Notes: generated from the sequence alone by a model not told the origin. A DNA stretch of 64,000 bases from Streptantibioticus parmotrematis (GCF_019890615.1 NZ_JAINVZ010000010.1:62001-126000), one strand, 5' to 3'; shown: positions 52,451 to 62,264, counted from the stretch's first letter. Translations and numbers: made by a program.

Positions 52451-53328
52451 GGCGGATGAGCCCCCCTCGGTAGAAGCAACGTCCTTTCGGTACTGCACGT
52501 TTCCCCCGCCGTGTTACCCAAGATCGAATCTACTGCGTTCGCTGCGGATGAGGTGACAAGTTCACCATCCGGTACTAAGTCGACATGACAACTTGGCGCG
52601 AAGCATTCGATCACGAAGCGTTCCACTGACCGGGCCCGGTGGGAAGTGCGCCTCGGGCCCGTCTGCCGGTAACTCCCTGGTGTGGCTGGCTTTGGGCATT
52701 CTGCGCCGTCATGTTCGCGCAGGTCGAGAGGGGGTGGGGAACTCTTGTTCCCGACCCCGCGGTCACCGTGGGAAGTTGGCCGAAAAGAGACGTCGAACAA
52801 GCCCGCACCACCCGCCAACGCGCCGTTGTGCGACTTGCGTTGAGGTGTGCGCCGGAGCGCGCCCCGGAAGCCGGTCGTCCGGTTCGGCCGGGTACCGGCC
52901 GCCCGGTCGTTGAACGGGCAGGTCATCGCCGGGAACACGGGCCGGGCGGCCGGTCCTGACGACCGAGGGCCCAAGCCGGACGGACGGTTCGCGGCCTTCC
53001 CTCGTACGGTGAATCCGGCCTCCGGCGGTTGACGCGGGGAGGGTTACCGAAGGGGTGAAACGGGGTACGCAATACCCGCGTCCGGCGGCCATGGGCGTTG
53101 CGCTTCACGCCCGGCTCCGGCATTCTCTCGGGAACTTCGGGTTACCGACATCGCGGCGGAATGCCTGGCCTGTCTGTGCAGCAGCATGCCGTCGCCGTAC
53201 CCTGGAGGCAGTGGGAGGGCAATGCCCATACCGGCCATTTGTCGGCCGGTCCCGCGGTCACCGGTGTGCACGCCAGACCTGTCCGCTCCAGCGACGCCGC
53301 AGGCGCCGCCTCCCCCGAAAACCCCATC
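52451..53328. other. Long regulatory region upstream of adpA, no gene recognised
   Basis: About 880 bp separates adpA from the divergent stress-protein gene. Several open frames cross it but none shows a family pattern or a ribosome site. Visible elements are an inverted repeat GGTGA-CAAGT-TCACC (52553-52567), a near-consensus AdpA site TGGCGCGAAG (52594-52603, 9 of 10 to TGGCSNGWWY) and a stem-loop GGGGTGGGGAAC/GTTCCCGACCCC (52731-52758, one mismatch). An oversized control region is expected for adpA, which integrates many inputs and represses itself. Confidence 0.6.
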
Positions 53329-53853
53329 ATGGCCGGTTACGAGTTCCCCGACCCCGCCGACGGCAAGCCGATCGCCGACTTCGGCACGGCCCAGCCCGAG
53401 ACGGCCGCCGAGACCCACCACCACTGCGATCCGGCGTTCCAGCACGGGGTGGTGGTCGGCTTCGACGGATCGGTCTCCAGCGAGCGGGCGCTCGCCTACG
53501 CGATCGGCATGGCCCGCAGGGCCGGCTCCGGGCTGATCATCGTCCACGTCGCCAACCGGCTGCCCGCGACGGTCTGGGCCGGCTGCGAGCCGCCCGTCTT
53601 CGTGGACGTCCCCGACCACCGCACGGAGGTCCTCGGCCTGGAGCTGGCCTGCGCGGACCACCTGGGCGACGTCTCCTGGATCCTGGTCGAGCGCGGGGGC
53701 GACATCTGCCACGAACTGGAGGAGGTCGGCCGCGAGTACAGCGCCGACGCGATCGTCGTGGGCGGCACGCACGGGATCATCGGCAAGATCTTCGGCTCGG
53801 TGGCGGGCCGCCTCGCGCGGCGCGCGCAGCGCCCGGTGATTGTGATCCCGTAA
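53329..53853 (+). CDS. Universal stress protein (UspA family), single domain
   Basis: This 174-aa protein has a 40-residue polar leader with HHHCD followed by the Usp fold (VVVGFDGSVSSERALAYAIGMA, GSGLIIVHVAN). It ends with the ATP-binding pattern VGGTHG-X9-GSVAGRLARRAQRPVIVIP, so it probably binds ATP. I chose the ATG at 53329 because the protein then starts like related streptomycete Usps (MAGYEFPDPAD). No ribosome site is clear there and the frame is open upstream. It is divergent from adpA. Confidence 0.82.
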   Translation: MAGYEFPDPADGKPIADFGTAQPETAAETHHHCDPAFQHGVVVGFDGSVSSERALAYAIGMARRAGSGLIIVHVANRLPATVWAGCEPPVFVDVPDHRTEVLGLELACADHLGDVSWILVERGGDICHELEEVGREYSADAIVVGGTHGIIGKIFGSVAGRLARRAQRPVIVIP

Positions 53854-53861
53854 GCCCCGTC

Positions 53862-53984
53862 AGGGGCGCGGGGAACTGCGCGACCAGCCACGACGTATCT
53901 GCGGATGGCCACCCGCCGCGGTGCCTGCGGTAGTTCTTCGACCACCAGTCCGTACTGGCTGAGCGCGCAGTTCCCCGCGCCCCT
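53862..53984. repeat. Palindromic intergenic element with 21-bp perfect terminal repeats
   Basis: AGGGGCGCGGGGAACTGCGCG (53862-53882) recurs as its exact complement at 53964-53984. The 81-bp interior includes ACCAGCCACGACG-type sequence. Such GGGGCGCGGGGAACTGCGCG elements are dispersed in streptomycete genomes. Here it sits between convergent stress-protein and glmS genes and can serve as terminator in both directions. Confidence 0.75.
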
Positions 53985-53996
53985 TCGTGGTGACCG

Positions 53997-55811
53997 CTAT
54001 TCCACCGTCACGGACTTCGCCAGGTTCCGCGGCTTGTCGATGTCCCGGCCGAGCGCCAACGCCGCGTGGTACGCGAGGAGTTGAAGCGGGACGCCGAGCA
54101 GGATCGGGTCCAGCTCGGGCTCGTTGCGGGGGACGACGACCGTGTCGTCGGCGATCTCGTGCACCCGGTGGCCCACCGCAAGGATCCGGCCACTGCGTGC
54201 CTTGATCTCCTCCAGCGTCGCCCGGTTCTTCTCCAGCAGCTCGTCGTCGGGGATGATCGCCACCGACGGCACCTCGGGCTCGATCAGCGCGAGCGGCCCG
54301 TGCTTCAGCTCGGAGGCGGGGTACGCCTCGGCGTGCACGTACGAGACCTCCTTGAGCTTCAGCGACGCCTCGCGGGCCACCGGATAGCCCCGCACCCGGC
54401 CCACGAACATCATGCTCTTCGCGTCCGCGTAGCGCGCCGCGAGCCGCTTGATCTCGTCCTCGCCGTTCAGGATCTCCGCGATCTGCTCCGGGAGCCTGCG
54501 CAGGCCCTCGATGATCCGGCGCCCGTCGGCGACCGACAGGTCCCGCACCCGGCCCAGGTGCAGGGCGAGCAGCGCGAAGGCGACCGCGGTGTTGGTGAAG
54601 CACTTGGTGGAGACCACGCACACCTCGGGACCCGCGTGCACGTACACCCCGCCGTCCGTCTCCCGGGCGATCGCGGAACCCACCACGTTGACCACGCCGA
54701 GCACCCGCGCGCCCTTGCGCTTGAGCTCCTGCACCGCCGCCAGCGTGTCGTAGGTCTCGCCGGACTGGCTGACCGCGATGTAGAGGGTGTCGGGGTCGAC
54801 CACCGGGTTGCGGTAGCGGAACTCGCTGGCGGGCTCGGCGTCGGCCGGGATGCGGGCCAGCTCCTCGATCATCTGGGCGCCGATCTGCCCCGCGTGGTAC
54901 GCCGAACCGCAGCCGAGGATCTTCACCCGGCGCACCCCGCGCGCCTCGCGGGCGTCGATGCCCAGGCCGCCCAGGTGCACGGTGGCGAAGCGGTCGTCGA
55001 TCCGCCCGCGCAGCACCCGGTCGACCGCGTCCGGCTGCTCGCAGATCTCCTTGTGCATGTACGTGTCGTGCCCGGCCATGTCGTACGACTCGGCCGCCCA
55101 CTCGATCGTGGTCGGCGCGGCGGAGGTGCGGCTGCCCTCGGTGGTGTACGTGCGGTACTCGCCCGCCTTCAGGGTCGCCATCTCGCCGTCGTCCAGCGTG
55201 ACGACCTGGTTGGTGTGGCGGACCAGCGCGGCGACGTCGGAGGCGACGAACATCTCGTTCTCCCCGATGCCCAGCACCACCGGCGAGCCGTTGCGCGCGA
55301 CGACGATCCGGTCGGGGAACGCGGCGTGCAGCACGGCGATGCCGTACGTGCCCTCGACCACGGCCAGCGCCTCGCGGACCTTGGCCTCCAGGGTGTCCGC
55401 GGAGGAGCGCCCGATCAGGTGGGCGACCACCTCGGAGTCGGTCTCGGAGGCGAACTCCACGCCGTCCGCCACGAGTTTGGCCCGCAGGTCCGCGGCGTTG
55501 TCGATGATTCCGTTGTGCACCAGGGCGACCTGGCCCTCGGCGTCCAGGTGCGGGTGGGCGTTCTCGTCGCTGGGCGCGCCGTGGGTGGCCCAGCGGGTGT
55601 GGGCGATGCCGGTGGTGCCGGTGAAGCGCTTGGGCAGCCGGTCGTCCAGCTCGCGCACCCGGCCCTTGGCCTTGACCGTCCTGAGCGCGCCGGACTTGCC
55701 GGCCACCGCGACACCGGCGGAGTCGTAGCCGCGGTACTCAAGCCGCTGAAGCCCTTCGAGCAGCAGCGGAGCGGCATCCCGCTTCCCGATGTATCCGACG
55801 ATCCCGCACAT
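53997..55811 (-). CDS. glmS: Glutamine-fructose-6-phosphate aminotransferase
   Basis: This 604-aa enzyme starts MCGIVGYIG with the catalytic Cys2 of the Ntn glutaminase domain (residues 1-240). Two SIS domains follow (AVSQSGETYDTLAA and the C-terminal one) and it closes with the DKPRNLAKSVTVE tail that forms the ammonia channel. It makes glucosamine-6-phosphate, the precursor of UDP-GlcNAc and the effector that releases DasR. No glmS ribozyme-like leader is expected or visible. In S. coelicolor the glmS copy next to adpA is a second paralog; whether another exists here cannot be seen. Confidence 0.95.
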   Translation of the reverse strand: MCGIVGYIGKRDAAPLLLEGLQRLEYRGYDSAGVAVAGKSGALRTVKAKGRVRELDDRLPKRFTGTTGIAHTRWATHGAPSDENAHPHLDAEGQVALVHNGIIDNAADLRAKLVADGVEFASETDSEVVAHLIGRSSADTLEAKVREALAVVEGTYGIAVLHAAFPDRIVVARNGSPVVLGIGENEMFVASDVAALVRHTNQVVTLDDGEMATLKAGEYRTYTTEGSRTSAAPTTIEWAAESYDMAGHDTYMHKEICEQPDAVDRVLRGRIDDRFATVHLGGLGIDAREARGVRRVKILGCGSAYHAGQIGAQMIEELARIPADAEPASEFRYRNPVVDPDTLYIAVSQSGETYDTLAAVQELKRKGARVLGVVNVVGSAIARETDGGVYVHAGPEVCVVSTKCFTNTAVAFALLALHLGRVRDLSVADGRRIIEGLRRLPEQIAEILNGEDEIKRLAARYADAKSMMFVGRVRGYPVAREASLKLKEVSYVHAEAYPASELKHGPLALIEPEVPSVAIIPDDELLEKNRATLEEIKARSGRILAVGHRVHEIADDTVVVPRNEPELDPILLGVPLQLLAYHAALALGRDIDKPRNLAKSVTVE

Positions 55812-55902
55812 GACTGGGCCCTCCCTGGGTCGGTCGTTTGCCGTCGTGCTCGGCCGTGCCCTCCGGCCGCCTTCAGCCGTCTCCGGCTGTCCTCGGCTCT
55901 TC

Positions 55903-56178
55903 TCAGCCGTAGACGATGCGGCGCAGCTGCCGCAGCGAGAACTCCGGCGGGGACACCGCGCGATGCGGCAGCTCCTCGGCGATCCGCTCGAAGATCTCGG
56001 CGTTCGCCAGGCCCCTGGCCTGGAGTTCCCGATGCCGGCGGCGGACGAAGTCCTCCGCCGACTCGTCGAAGTACGCCAGGACGTCCAGCACCACCCGGGC
56101 GGCCTCGCCGCGTCGCAGCGGTGTGGTCCGCACCAGGTGGTCGATGAGGTCGTCGTGGGACACCCGGCGTTCGAGCAC
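55903..56178 (-). CDS. Small conserved protein of unknown function, about 91 aa
   Basis: The product reads HDDLIDHLVRTTPLRRGEAARVVLDVLAYFDESAEDFVRRRHRELQ in overlapping parts and ends PEFSLRQLRRIVYG. It is predicted all-helical and acidic, and proteins with the same pattern occur next to glmS in other streptomycetes. I chose the GTG at 56178 because AGGA lies 8 nt upstream; a GTG at 56163 is the alternative. It is 91 bp upstream of glmS on the same strand. Function is unknown. Confidence 0.7.
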   Translation of the reverse strand: MLERRVSHDDLIDHLVRTTPLRRGEAARVVLDVLAYFDESAEDFVRRRHRELQARGLANAEIFERIAEELPHRAVSPPEFSLRQLRRIVYG

Positions 56179-56344
56179 CGGACGATCCTGCGCGATCCGG
56201 CCCGCGCACCGCAACAATCCTGCCCGATATCGGGCAGGCGTCGTGGGAAACGGCACTCGGATGGCGTGCGTACGGGGTGACGCGTCCCGGGAACGCGCTC
56301 GGGCCGCGGCCCGGAGCGGGGCCACGGCCTGAGTCGGCGGTGCG

Positions 56345-56400
56345 GGGGAGGGCGAACGGTCACGGGGAGGGCGACCGTTACGGGGAGCGCGAACGACTAC
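56345..56400 (-). repeat. Three tandem 18-19-bp repeats at the 3' end of acdH
   Basis: GGGGAGGGCGAACGGTCAC, GGGGAGGGCGACCGTTAC and GGGGAGCGCGAACGACTAC follow one another. The last runs through the acdH stop codon (56397-56399). I see no function; a role in transcript end stability or slippage is possible. Confidence 0.5.
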
Positions 56401-57563
56401 GCCGTCACGCCCAGCTCGCGGGCGATCAGCATGCGCTGCACCTCGCTGGTGCCCTCGCCGATCTCCAGGATCTTCGAGTCCCGCCAGAACCGCGCCACCG
56501 GGTACTCGTTCATGAAGCCGTAGCCGCCGTGGATCTGGGTGGCCTCGCGCGCGTTGGTGACCGCGGACTCCGAGGAGTACAGCTTGGCCAGCGCCGCCTC
56601 CTTCTTGAACGGCTCGCCGCTGATCAGCCGCGCCGCCGCGTCCCGCCACGCCAGCCGCGAGGTGTGGGCGCGCATCTCCATGTCGGCCAGCTTGAACTGG
56701 ATCGCCTGGTTGGCGCCGATCGGCTTGCCGAACGCCTGCCTGGTCTTCGCGTACTCCACCGACTCGTCCACGCAGCCCTGCGCCAGCCCGGTGCCCAGCG
56801 CCGCGATGGCGATCCGGCCCTCGTCCAGGATCCGCAGGAACTGCGCGTACCCCCGGCCGCGCTCGCCGACCAGGTTGGCGGCCGGCACGCGGACGTCGGC
56901 GAAGGACAGCTCGCGGGTGTCCGACGCGTTCCACCCGACCTTGGAGTACGGCGCCGCGACCGTGAAGCCCGGGGTGCCGGACGGCACGATGATCGCGGAG
57001 ATCTCCGGACGGCCGTCCTCCTTGCGGCCGGTGACGGCGGTGACCGTGACCAGGCCCGTGATGTCGGTGCCGGAGTTGGTGATGAAGCACTTGGTGCCGT
57101 TGATCACCCACTCGTTCGTGGCCTCGTCCAGCCGCGCGGTGGTCCGCGTGCCGCCCGCGTCGGAGCCGCACTCCGGCTCGGTCAGCCCGAACGCGCCCAG
57201 GAGCTCGCCCGCGCACAGCCGGGGCAGCCACTCGCGCTTCTGCTCCTCGGTGCCGAAGCGGAAGATCGGCATCGCGCCCAGCGACACCCCGGCCTCCAGG
57301 GTGATGGCGACCGAGGAGTCGACCCGGGCCAGCTCCTCCAGCGCCAGGCAGAGCGCGAAGTAGTCGCCGCCCATGCCGCCGTAGCTCTCCGGGAACGGCA
57401 GGCCGAACAGGCCCATGCGGCCCATCTCGCGCACGATCTCGTACGGGAACTCGTGCCGCTCGTAGAAGTCGCCGATCTTCGGCGCGACGACGTCGTGGGC
57501 GAACTGCTCGACGGTGCGCCGCAGTTCCTCGTATTCGGCGGGGAGCCGGTGGTCGATCGACAT
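56397..57563 (-). CDS. acdH: Branched-chain acyl-CoA dehydrogenase
   Basis: This 388-aa flavoenzyme has the FAD/substrate segments GAFGLTEPECGSDAGG (near residue 128) and FITNSGTD, and an arginine-rich QAFGKPIGANQAIQFKLADM. The C-terminal IHGGYGFMNEYPVARFWRDSKILEIGEGTSEVQR supplies Glu and the adenine contacts. It oxidises isovaleryl-CoA or related short branched acyl-CoAs in leucine/valine breakdown. The gene context (HMG-CoA lyase and biotin carboxylase) favours isovaleryl-CoA. It starts 5 bp after the lyase stop with GAGGAG. Confidence 0.93.
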   Translation of the reverse strand: MSIDHRLPAEYEELRRTVEQFAHDVVAPKIGDFYERHEFPYEIVREMGRMGLFGLPFPESYGGMGGDYFALCLALEELARVDSSVAITLEAGVSLGAMPIFRFGTEEQKREWLPRLCAGELLGAFGLTEPECGSDAGGTRTTARLDEATNEWVINGTKCFITNSGTDITGLVTVTAVTGRKEDGRPEISAIIVPSGTPGFTVAAPYSKVGWNASDTRELSFADVRVPAANLVGERGRGYAQFLRILDEGRIAIAALGTGLAQGCVDESVEYAKTRQAFGKPIGANQAIQFKLADMEMRAHTSRLAWRDAAARLISGEPFKKEAALAKLYSSESAVTNAREATQIHGGYGFMNEYPVARFWRDSKILEIGEGTSEVQRMLIARELGVTA

Positions 57564-57568
57564 GGTGA

Positions 57569-58534
57569 CTACTCCTCGTGGGAGAGGGCGCGGACGGTGC
57601 GGGACGGGCTGGGTCGGCCCAGGTGCCCGGCCATCCACACGCTGGTGGCGGTGAGGCGGGCGAGGTCGACCCCGGTGTCGATGCCGAGACCGGTCAGCAT
57701 CCACACGAGGTCCTCGGTGGCGAGGTTGCCCGTGGCGCTCTTGGCGTAGGGGCAGCCGCCGAGTCCTCCGGCCGAGGCGTCCACGGTGGTGACGCCGAAG
57801 CGGAGGGCGGCCAGGGTGTTGGCGAGTGCCTGGCCGTAGGTGTCGTGGAAGTGCACCGCGAGGCGCGCGGCGGGCAGCCCCGCCTCGCCCAGCGTGGTCA
57901 GCAGGGCGGTGACGTGGCCCGGGGTGGCCACGCCGATGGTGTCGCCGAGGCTCAGCTCGTCGCAGCCGAGGTCCGCCAGCCGCTTCGCCACCCCGGCCAC
58001 CTGGTCCACCGGCACGGCGCCCTCCCAGGGGTCGCCGAAGCACATCGACAGGTAGCCGCGCACGCTCGCCCCGGCGTCCCTGGCCTTGGCCACCACGGGC
58101 TCGAACATGGCCAGCGACTCGTCGACGGTGCGGTTGAGGTTGGCCTTGGCGAACGACTCGGTGGCGCTGCCGAACACCGCGATCTCGCGCACCCCGAGCG
58201 CCAGCGCCCGGTCCAGCCCGCGTTCGTTGGGCACCAGGACCGGCAGCCGTACGCCGTCCAGATCGCCGAGCAGTGGCATCAGGGCCTCCGCGTCGGCGAG
58301 TTGGGGCACCCACTTGGGGTGCACGAAGCTGGTCGCCTCGATCGTGGTCAGCCCCGCGTCGGCGAGGCGGTGCACGAACTCGGCCTTCACCTCGGTCGGC
58401 ACGGTGGCCTTCTCGTTCTGCAACCCGTCGCGCGCGCCGACCTCGTGGATCCGCACCCGGGCGGGGAGGCCCGGCTCCGGCAGGACCATGGGCAGCCCGG
58501 AGGGCTTGGCGCCCGGTTCGTCGATGGCTGTCAC
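57569..58534 (-). CDS. Hydroxymethylglutaryl-CoA lyase
   Basis: This 321-aa TIM-barrel enzyme has the metal/substrate motif VGARDGLQNEK (residues 32-42), HFHDTYGQALAN with the metal-binding histidines, and the mobile catalytic Cys in GLGGCPYAKSATGN. It cleaves HMG-CoA to acetoacetate and acetyl-CoA, the last step of leucine degradation. The GTG start overlaps the carboxylase alpha stop as GTGA. Confidence 0.95.
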   Translation of the reverse strand: MTAIDEPGAKPSGLPMVLPEPGLPARVRIHEVGARDGLQNEKATVPTEVKAEFVHRLADAGLTTIEATSFVHPKWVPQLADAEALMPLLGDLDGVRLPVLVPNERGLDRALALGVREIAVFGSATESFAKANLNRTVDESLAMFEPVVAKARDAGASVRGYLSMCFGDPWEGAVPVDQVAGVAKRLADLGCDELSLGDTIGVATPGHVTALLTTLGEAGLPAARLAVHFHDTYGQALANTLAALRFGVTTVDASAGGLGGCPYAKSATGNLATEDLVWMLTGLGIDTGVDLARLTATSVWMAGHLGRPSPSRTVRALSHEE

Positions 58535-60612
58535 CGGTCCGCCTCGCTCTCGCTGTCGCTGCCGTGCGGGACGACGTCGCTGTCGTGCGGGATCACGACC
58601 GCGAGGACCTGGTCCATCGCGACCGTGCTGCCGGGGGTGACGTTGATCTCGGCGACCGTGCCGTCGTGCGGGGCGGCGATGACGTGCTCCATCTTCATCG
58701 CCTCGACCACCAGCAGGCTCTGGCCCGCGGTCACCTCGTCCCCGGCCGACGCCTTGACCACCGTGACGGTGCCCGGCATCGGCGCGGTCAGCGTGTCGGT
58801 CCCGGCCGCCCCGGCGCCGCCGCGCAGCGCCGCCTCCACCGGGTCGTACCCGGCGACATGCCAGGTGTGGGCGTCGCGGCCGAGCCAGTCACCGGCGCGG
58901 TGAAAGACGTGGGTGACGCCGTCGTGGTGCAGCACGACCCGCGTACCGTCGCCGCGCACCCACGCCGCCACCGGTTCGCCGTCGCCGACCCTGACCTCGC
59001 CCTCGCGCACCAGCACCCGCACCGGCTCGTGGCCCGGCACCCGCAGGTCGACCGGCGTCCACGCCGCATCGCCGCCGAGCCGCCAGCCGCTCACCGAGCC
59101 GAACGGGTCCACCCAGCCGCCCGCGTCCGGCACCGGCACGCGGGCCGCCTGCCGCAACAGCGCCGCCGCCGCGTACACCTCGTCGGGCACGGCGTCGTCG
59201 ACGAGCGTGTCCACGTCCCGCTCCACCAGCCCGGTGTCCAGCGCCCCCGCGACCACATCGGGGTGGCCCAACAGCTCCCGCAGGAAGCCCGCGTTGGTCT
59301 GCACGCCGAGGATCACCGTGTCCGCGAGCGCCGCCCGCAGCTTGCGCAGCGCGGTCGGGCGGTCCGGGCCGTAGGCGATGACCTTCGAGAGCATCGGGTC
59401 GTAGAGGCTGCCGATCTCGGTGCCCTCGCTGAGCCCCGAGTCGGTGCGCACCCCGTCGCCGTTCGGTTCGTCGAGCGCCAGCACCGTGCCGCCGGAGGGC
59501 AGGAAGCCGCGGGCCGGGTCCTCGGCGCAGACGCGGGCCTCGATCGCGTGGCCGGTGAGCGTGACGTCGTCCTGGCCGAAGGCGAGCGGCTCGCCGCAGG
59601 CCACCCGTACCTGCCACTCCACCAGGTCGAGCCCGGTCACCAGCTCGGTCACCGGGTGCTCGACCTGGAGCCGGGTGTTCATCTCCATGAAGCAGTACGC
59701 CGACGGGTCGGCGCCCGGCACGATGAACTCCACGGTGCCCGCGCCCACGTAGCCGCAGGAGCGGGCGGCCTGCACGGCGGCCTCGCCCATCGCGGCCCGG
59801 GTGACCTCGTCCAGCAGGACTGACGGGGCCTCCTCGATGACCTTCTGGTGGCGCCGTTGCAGCGAGCACTCGCGCTCGCCGAGGTGCACGACCGTGCCGT
59901 GGGCGTCCGCCAGCACCTGGATCTCGATGTGCCGGGGGCGGTCGATCCAGCGCTCGACCAGCAGCGTGTCGTCACCGAACGAACCGCGCGCCTCGCGCCG
60001 GGCCGCGGCGATCTCGTCGGCGAGCAGCGCCTCGTCGCGCACCAGCCGCATGCCCTTGCCGCCGCCGCCCGCGGACGGCTTGAGCAGCACCGGGGTGCCG
60101 ATCTCCCGTGCCGCCGCGATCAGTTGCTCGTCGCTCAGGCCGCTGCCGCTGGATCCGGGGACGACCGGGACACCGGCGACCTTCACCGTCTCCTTGGCGC
60201 GGATCTTGTCGCCCATCAGCTCGATGGCGCCGGCGGGCGGGCCGATGAAGACCAGCCCGGCGTCCTCGCAGGCGCGGGCGAACGCCGCGTTCTCGGCGAG
60301 GAAGCCGTAGCCGGGGTGGACCGCCTGCGCGCCGGTGCGGGCGGCGGCCTCCAGCAGCCGGTCGATCCGCAGGTAGCTGTCGGCGGCGGACGGCGGGCCG
60401 ATGCGCACCGCGGTGTCGGCCTCGGCGACGTGGCGGGCGTCGGCGTCGGCGTCGCTGAAGACGGCGACGGATCGCACGCCCAGGCGGCGCAGGGTGCGGA
60501 TCACCCGGACCGCGATCTCGCCGCGGTTGGCGACCAGCACGGTGTCGAACATCGGCCGCGTGCGGTGGGTCCGCCGAGTCGGGTCCAGCGGGGTCTGGTG
60601 TGTCAGGTCCAT
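58531..60612 (-). CDS. Biotin-dependent acyl-CoA carboxylase alpha subunit (methylcrotonyl-CoA carboxylase type)
   Basis: This 693-aa protein has a biotin carboxylase domain (about 22-470, VLVANRGEIAVRV, KPSAGGGGKGM as ATP-grasp loop, and EMNTRLQVEHPVTE), a BT-like linker and a C-terminal biotinyl domain with VVEAMKMEHV, where the lysine carries biotin. With the downstream beta subunit and HMG-CoA lyase it most likely carboxylates 3-methylcrotonyl-CoA. A propionyl- or acetyl-CoA role is the alternative. The ATG at 60612 follows GGGGGGAG by 7 nt. A later ATG at 60549 matches the minimal start of homologs. Confidence 0.92.
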   Translation of the reverse strand: MDLTHQTPLDPTRRTHRTRPMFDTVLVANRGEIAVRVIRTLRRLGVRSVAVFSDADADARHVAEADTAVRIGPPSAADSYLRIDRLLEAAARTGAQAVHPGYGFLAENAAFARACEDAGLVFIGPPAGAIELMGDKIRAKETVKVAGVPVVPGSSGSGLSDEQLIAAAREIGTPVLLKPSAGGGGKGMRLVRDEALLADEIAAARREARGSFGDDTLLVERWIDRPRHIEIQVLADAHGTVVHLGERECSLQRRHQKVIEEAPSVLLDEVTRAAMGEAAVQAARSCGYVGAGTVEFIVPGADPSAYCFMEMNTRLQVEHPVTELVTGLDLVEWQVRVACGEPLAFGQDDVTLTGHAIEARVCAEDPARGFLPSGGTVLALDEPNGDGVRTDSGLSEGTEIGSLYDPMLSKVIAYGPDRPTALRKLRAALADTVILGVQTNAGFLRELLGHPDVVAGALDTGLVERDVDTLVDDAVPDEVYAAAALLRQAARVPVPDAGGWVDPFGSVSGWRLGGDAAWTPVDLRVPGHEPVRVLVREGEVRVGDGEPVAAWVRGDGTRVVLHHDGVTHVFHRAGDWLGRDAHTWHVAGYDPVEAALRGGAGAAGTDTLTAPMPGTVTVVKASAGDEVTAGQSLLVVEAMKMEHVIAAPHDGTVAEINVTPGSTVAMDQVLAVVIPHDSDVVPHGSDSESEADR

Positions 60613-60626
60613 GAGAGTGCTCCCCC

Positions 60627-62264
60627 CTACATCCGGAAGACGCCGTAGCCGGGGGCGAGCGGGCCCCGGTCCGGGATGGGCGCGTTGGCGCAGGCGGTCA
60701 GGGCCAGGCCCAGCACCGTGCGGGTCTGGAGCGGGTCGATCACGCCGTCGTCCCACAGCCGCGCGGTGGCGTAGTACGCGTTGCCCTGCGTCTCGTACTG
60801 GGCGCGGATCGGGTCCTTGAAGCGCTCCTCGTCCTCGGCGGGCCACTGCTCGCCCGCCGCCTCCAGCTGGTCGCGCTTGACGGTGGCGAGCACCGAGGCG
60901 GCCTGCTCACCACCCATCACGGAGATCTTCGCGTTGGGCCACATCCACAAGAATCGCGGAGAGTAGGCGCGACCGCACATCGAGTAGTTTCCCGCGCCGT
61001 AGGAGCCGCCGATGACCACGGTCAGCTTCGGCACCCGGGTGCAGGCGACCGCGGTGACCATCTTGGCGCCGTGCTTGGCGATGCCGCCCGCCTCGTACTG
61101 GCGGCCGACCATGAAACCGGAGATGTTCTGCAGGAAGAGCAGCGGGATGCCGCGCTGGTCGCACAACTCGATGAAGTGCGCGCCCTTGAGGGCGGACTCG
61201 CCGAACAGGATGCCGTTGTTGGCGACGATGCCGACCGGGTGGCCGTGCAGCCGGGCGAAGCCGGTGACCAGCGTCGTGCCGTACTCCGCCTTGAACTCGG
61301 CGAACCTGCTGCCGTCCACCAGTCGCGCGATGACCTCGCGCACGTCGTACGGCGTACGCGAGTCGACCGGGACGGCGCCGTAGAGCCCGGCCGGGTCGAC
61401 CGCGGGCTCCTCGACGGGCTCCACGGACCACGGCAGCGCGCCGCGGACGGGCAGCGTGCCGACGATGTCGCGGACGATGCGCAGCGCGTGGGCGTCGTCC
61501 TGCGCGAGGTGGTCGGTGACGCCGGAGACCTTGGAGTGCACCTCGCCGCCGCCCAGTTCCTCGGCGGTCACCACCTCGCCGGTGGCCGCCTTCACCAGCG
61601 GCGGGCCGCCGAGGAAGATCGTGCCCTGGTCGCGCACGATGACCGCCTCGTCGCTCATCGCGGGCACGTAGGCGCCGCCCGCGGTGCACGAGCCCATGAC
61701 GGCGGCGATCTGCGGGATGCCGCGGGCGGACATGGTGGCCTGGTTGTAGAAGATCCGGCCGAAGTGCTCGCGGTCGGGGAAGACCTCGTCCTGCCGGGGG
61801 AGGAAGGCGCCGCCGGAGTCCACCAGGTAGACGCACGGCAGGCGGTTCTCCAGGGCGACTTCCTGGGCGCGCAGGTGCTTCTTGACGGTCATCGGGTAGT
61901 ACGTGCCGCCCTTGACGGTGGCGTCGTTGGCGACGACCACCACCTCGCGGCCCGAGACCCGCCCGATCCCGGCGATCACACCGGCGGCCGGGGCCTGGCC
62001 CTCGTACATCCCGTCCGCGGCCAGCGGCGCCAGCTCCAGGAAGGGCGAGCCGGGGTCGAGCAGCCCGTCCACCCGGTCGCGGGGGAGCAGCTTGCCGCGC
62101 GCGGTGTGCCGGGCGCGGGACTTCTCCCCGCCGCCCAGCCGCGCGGCGGCGAGCTTCTCGCGCAGCCGGGCCGACAGCTCGGCGTGCGCCGCCGCGTTGG
62201 CCGCGAAGGCGTCGGAGGCCGGATCGGCCGCGCTGCGCAGCGCGGGTGGTGCCGTGTCACGCAT
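60627..62264 (-). CDS. Acyl-CoA carboxylase beta subunit (methylcrotonyl-CoA carboxylase type)
   Basis: This 545-aa carboxyltransferase has [37 protein letters not shown] in its N-half and [34 protein letters not shown] in its C-half, described here as motifs. The DREHFGRIF and [12 protein letters not shown] patterns are typical of the methylcrotonyl branch rather than propionyl-CoA carboxylase. It is the first gene of the operon, with AAGGGAG before the ATG, and lies 14 bp upstream of the alpha subunit. Confidence 0.93.
   Translation of the reverse strand: MRDTAPPALRSAADPASDAFAANAAAHAELSARLREKLAAARLGGGEKSRARHTARGKLLPRDRVDGLLDPGSPFLELAPLAADGMYEGQAPAAGVIAGIGRVSGREVVVVANDATVKGGTYYPMTVKKHLRAQEVALENRLPCVYLVDSGGAFLPRQDEVFPDREHFGRIFYNQATMSARGIPQIAAVMGSCTAGGAYVPAMSDEAVIVRDQGTIFLGGPPLVKAATGEVVTAEELGGGEVHSKVSGVTDHLAQDDAHALRIVRDIVGTLPVRGALPWSVEPVEEPAVDPAGLYGAVPVDSRTPYDVREVIARLVDGSRFAEFKAEYGTTLVTGFARLHGHPVGIVANNGILFGESALKGAHFIELCDQRGIPLLFLQNISGFMVGRQYEAGGIAKHGAKMVTAVACTRVPKLTVVIGGSYGAGNYSMCGRAYSPRFLWMWPNAKISVMGGEQAASVLATVKRDQLEAAGEQWPAEDEERFKDPIRAQYETQGNAYYATARLWDDGVIDPLQTRTVLGLALTACANAPIPDRGPLAPGYGVFRM

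Noticed and set aside
52499-53100. Several overlapping open frames upstream of adpA as small genes
   Set aside because: They lack ribosome sites, have no family pattern and overlap one another on both strands, as expected by chance in high-GC DNA.
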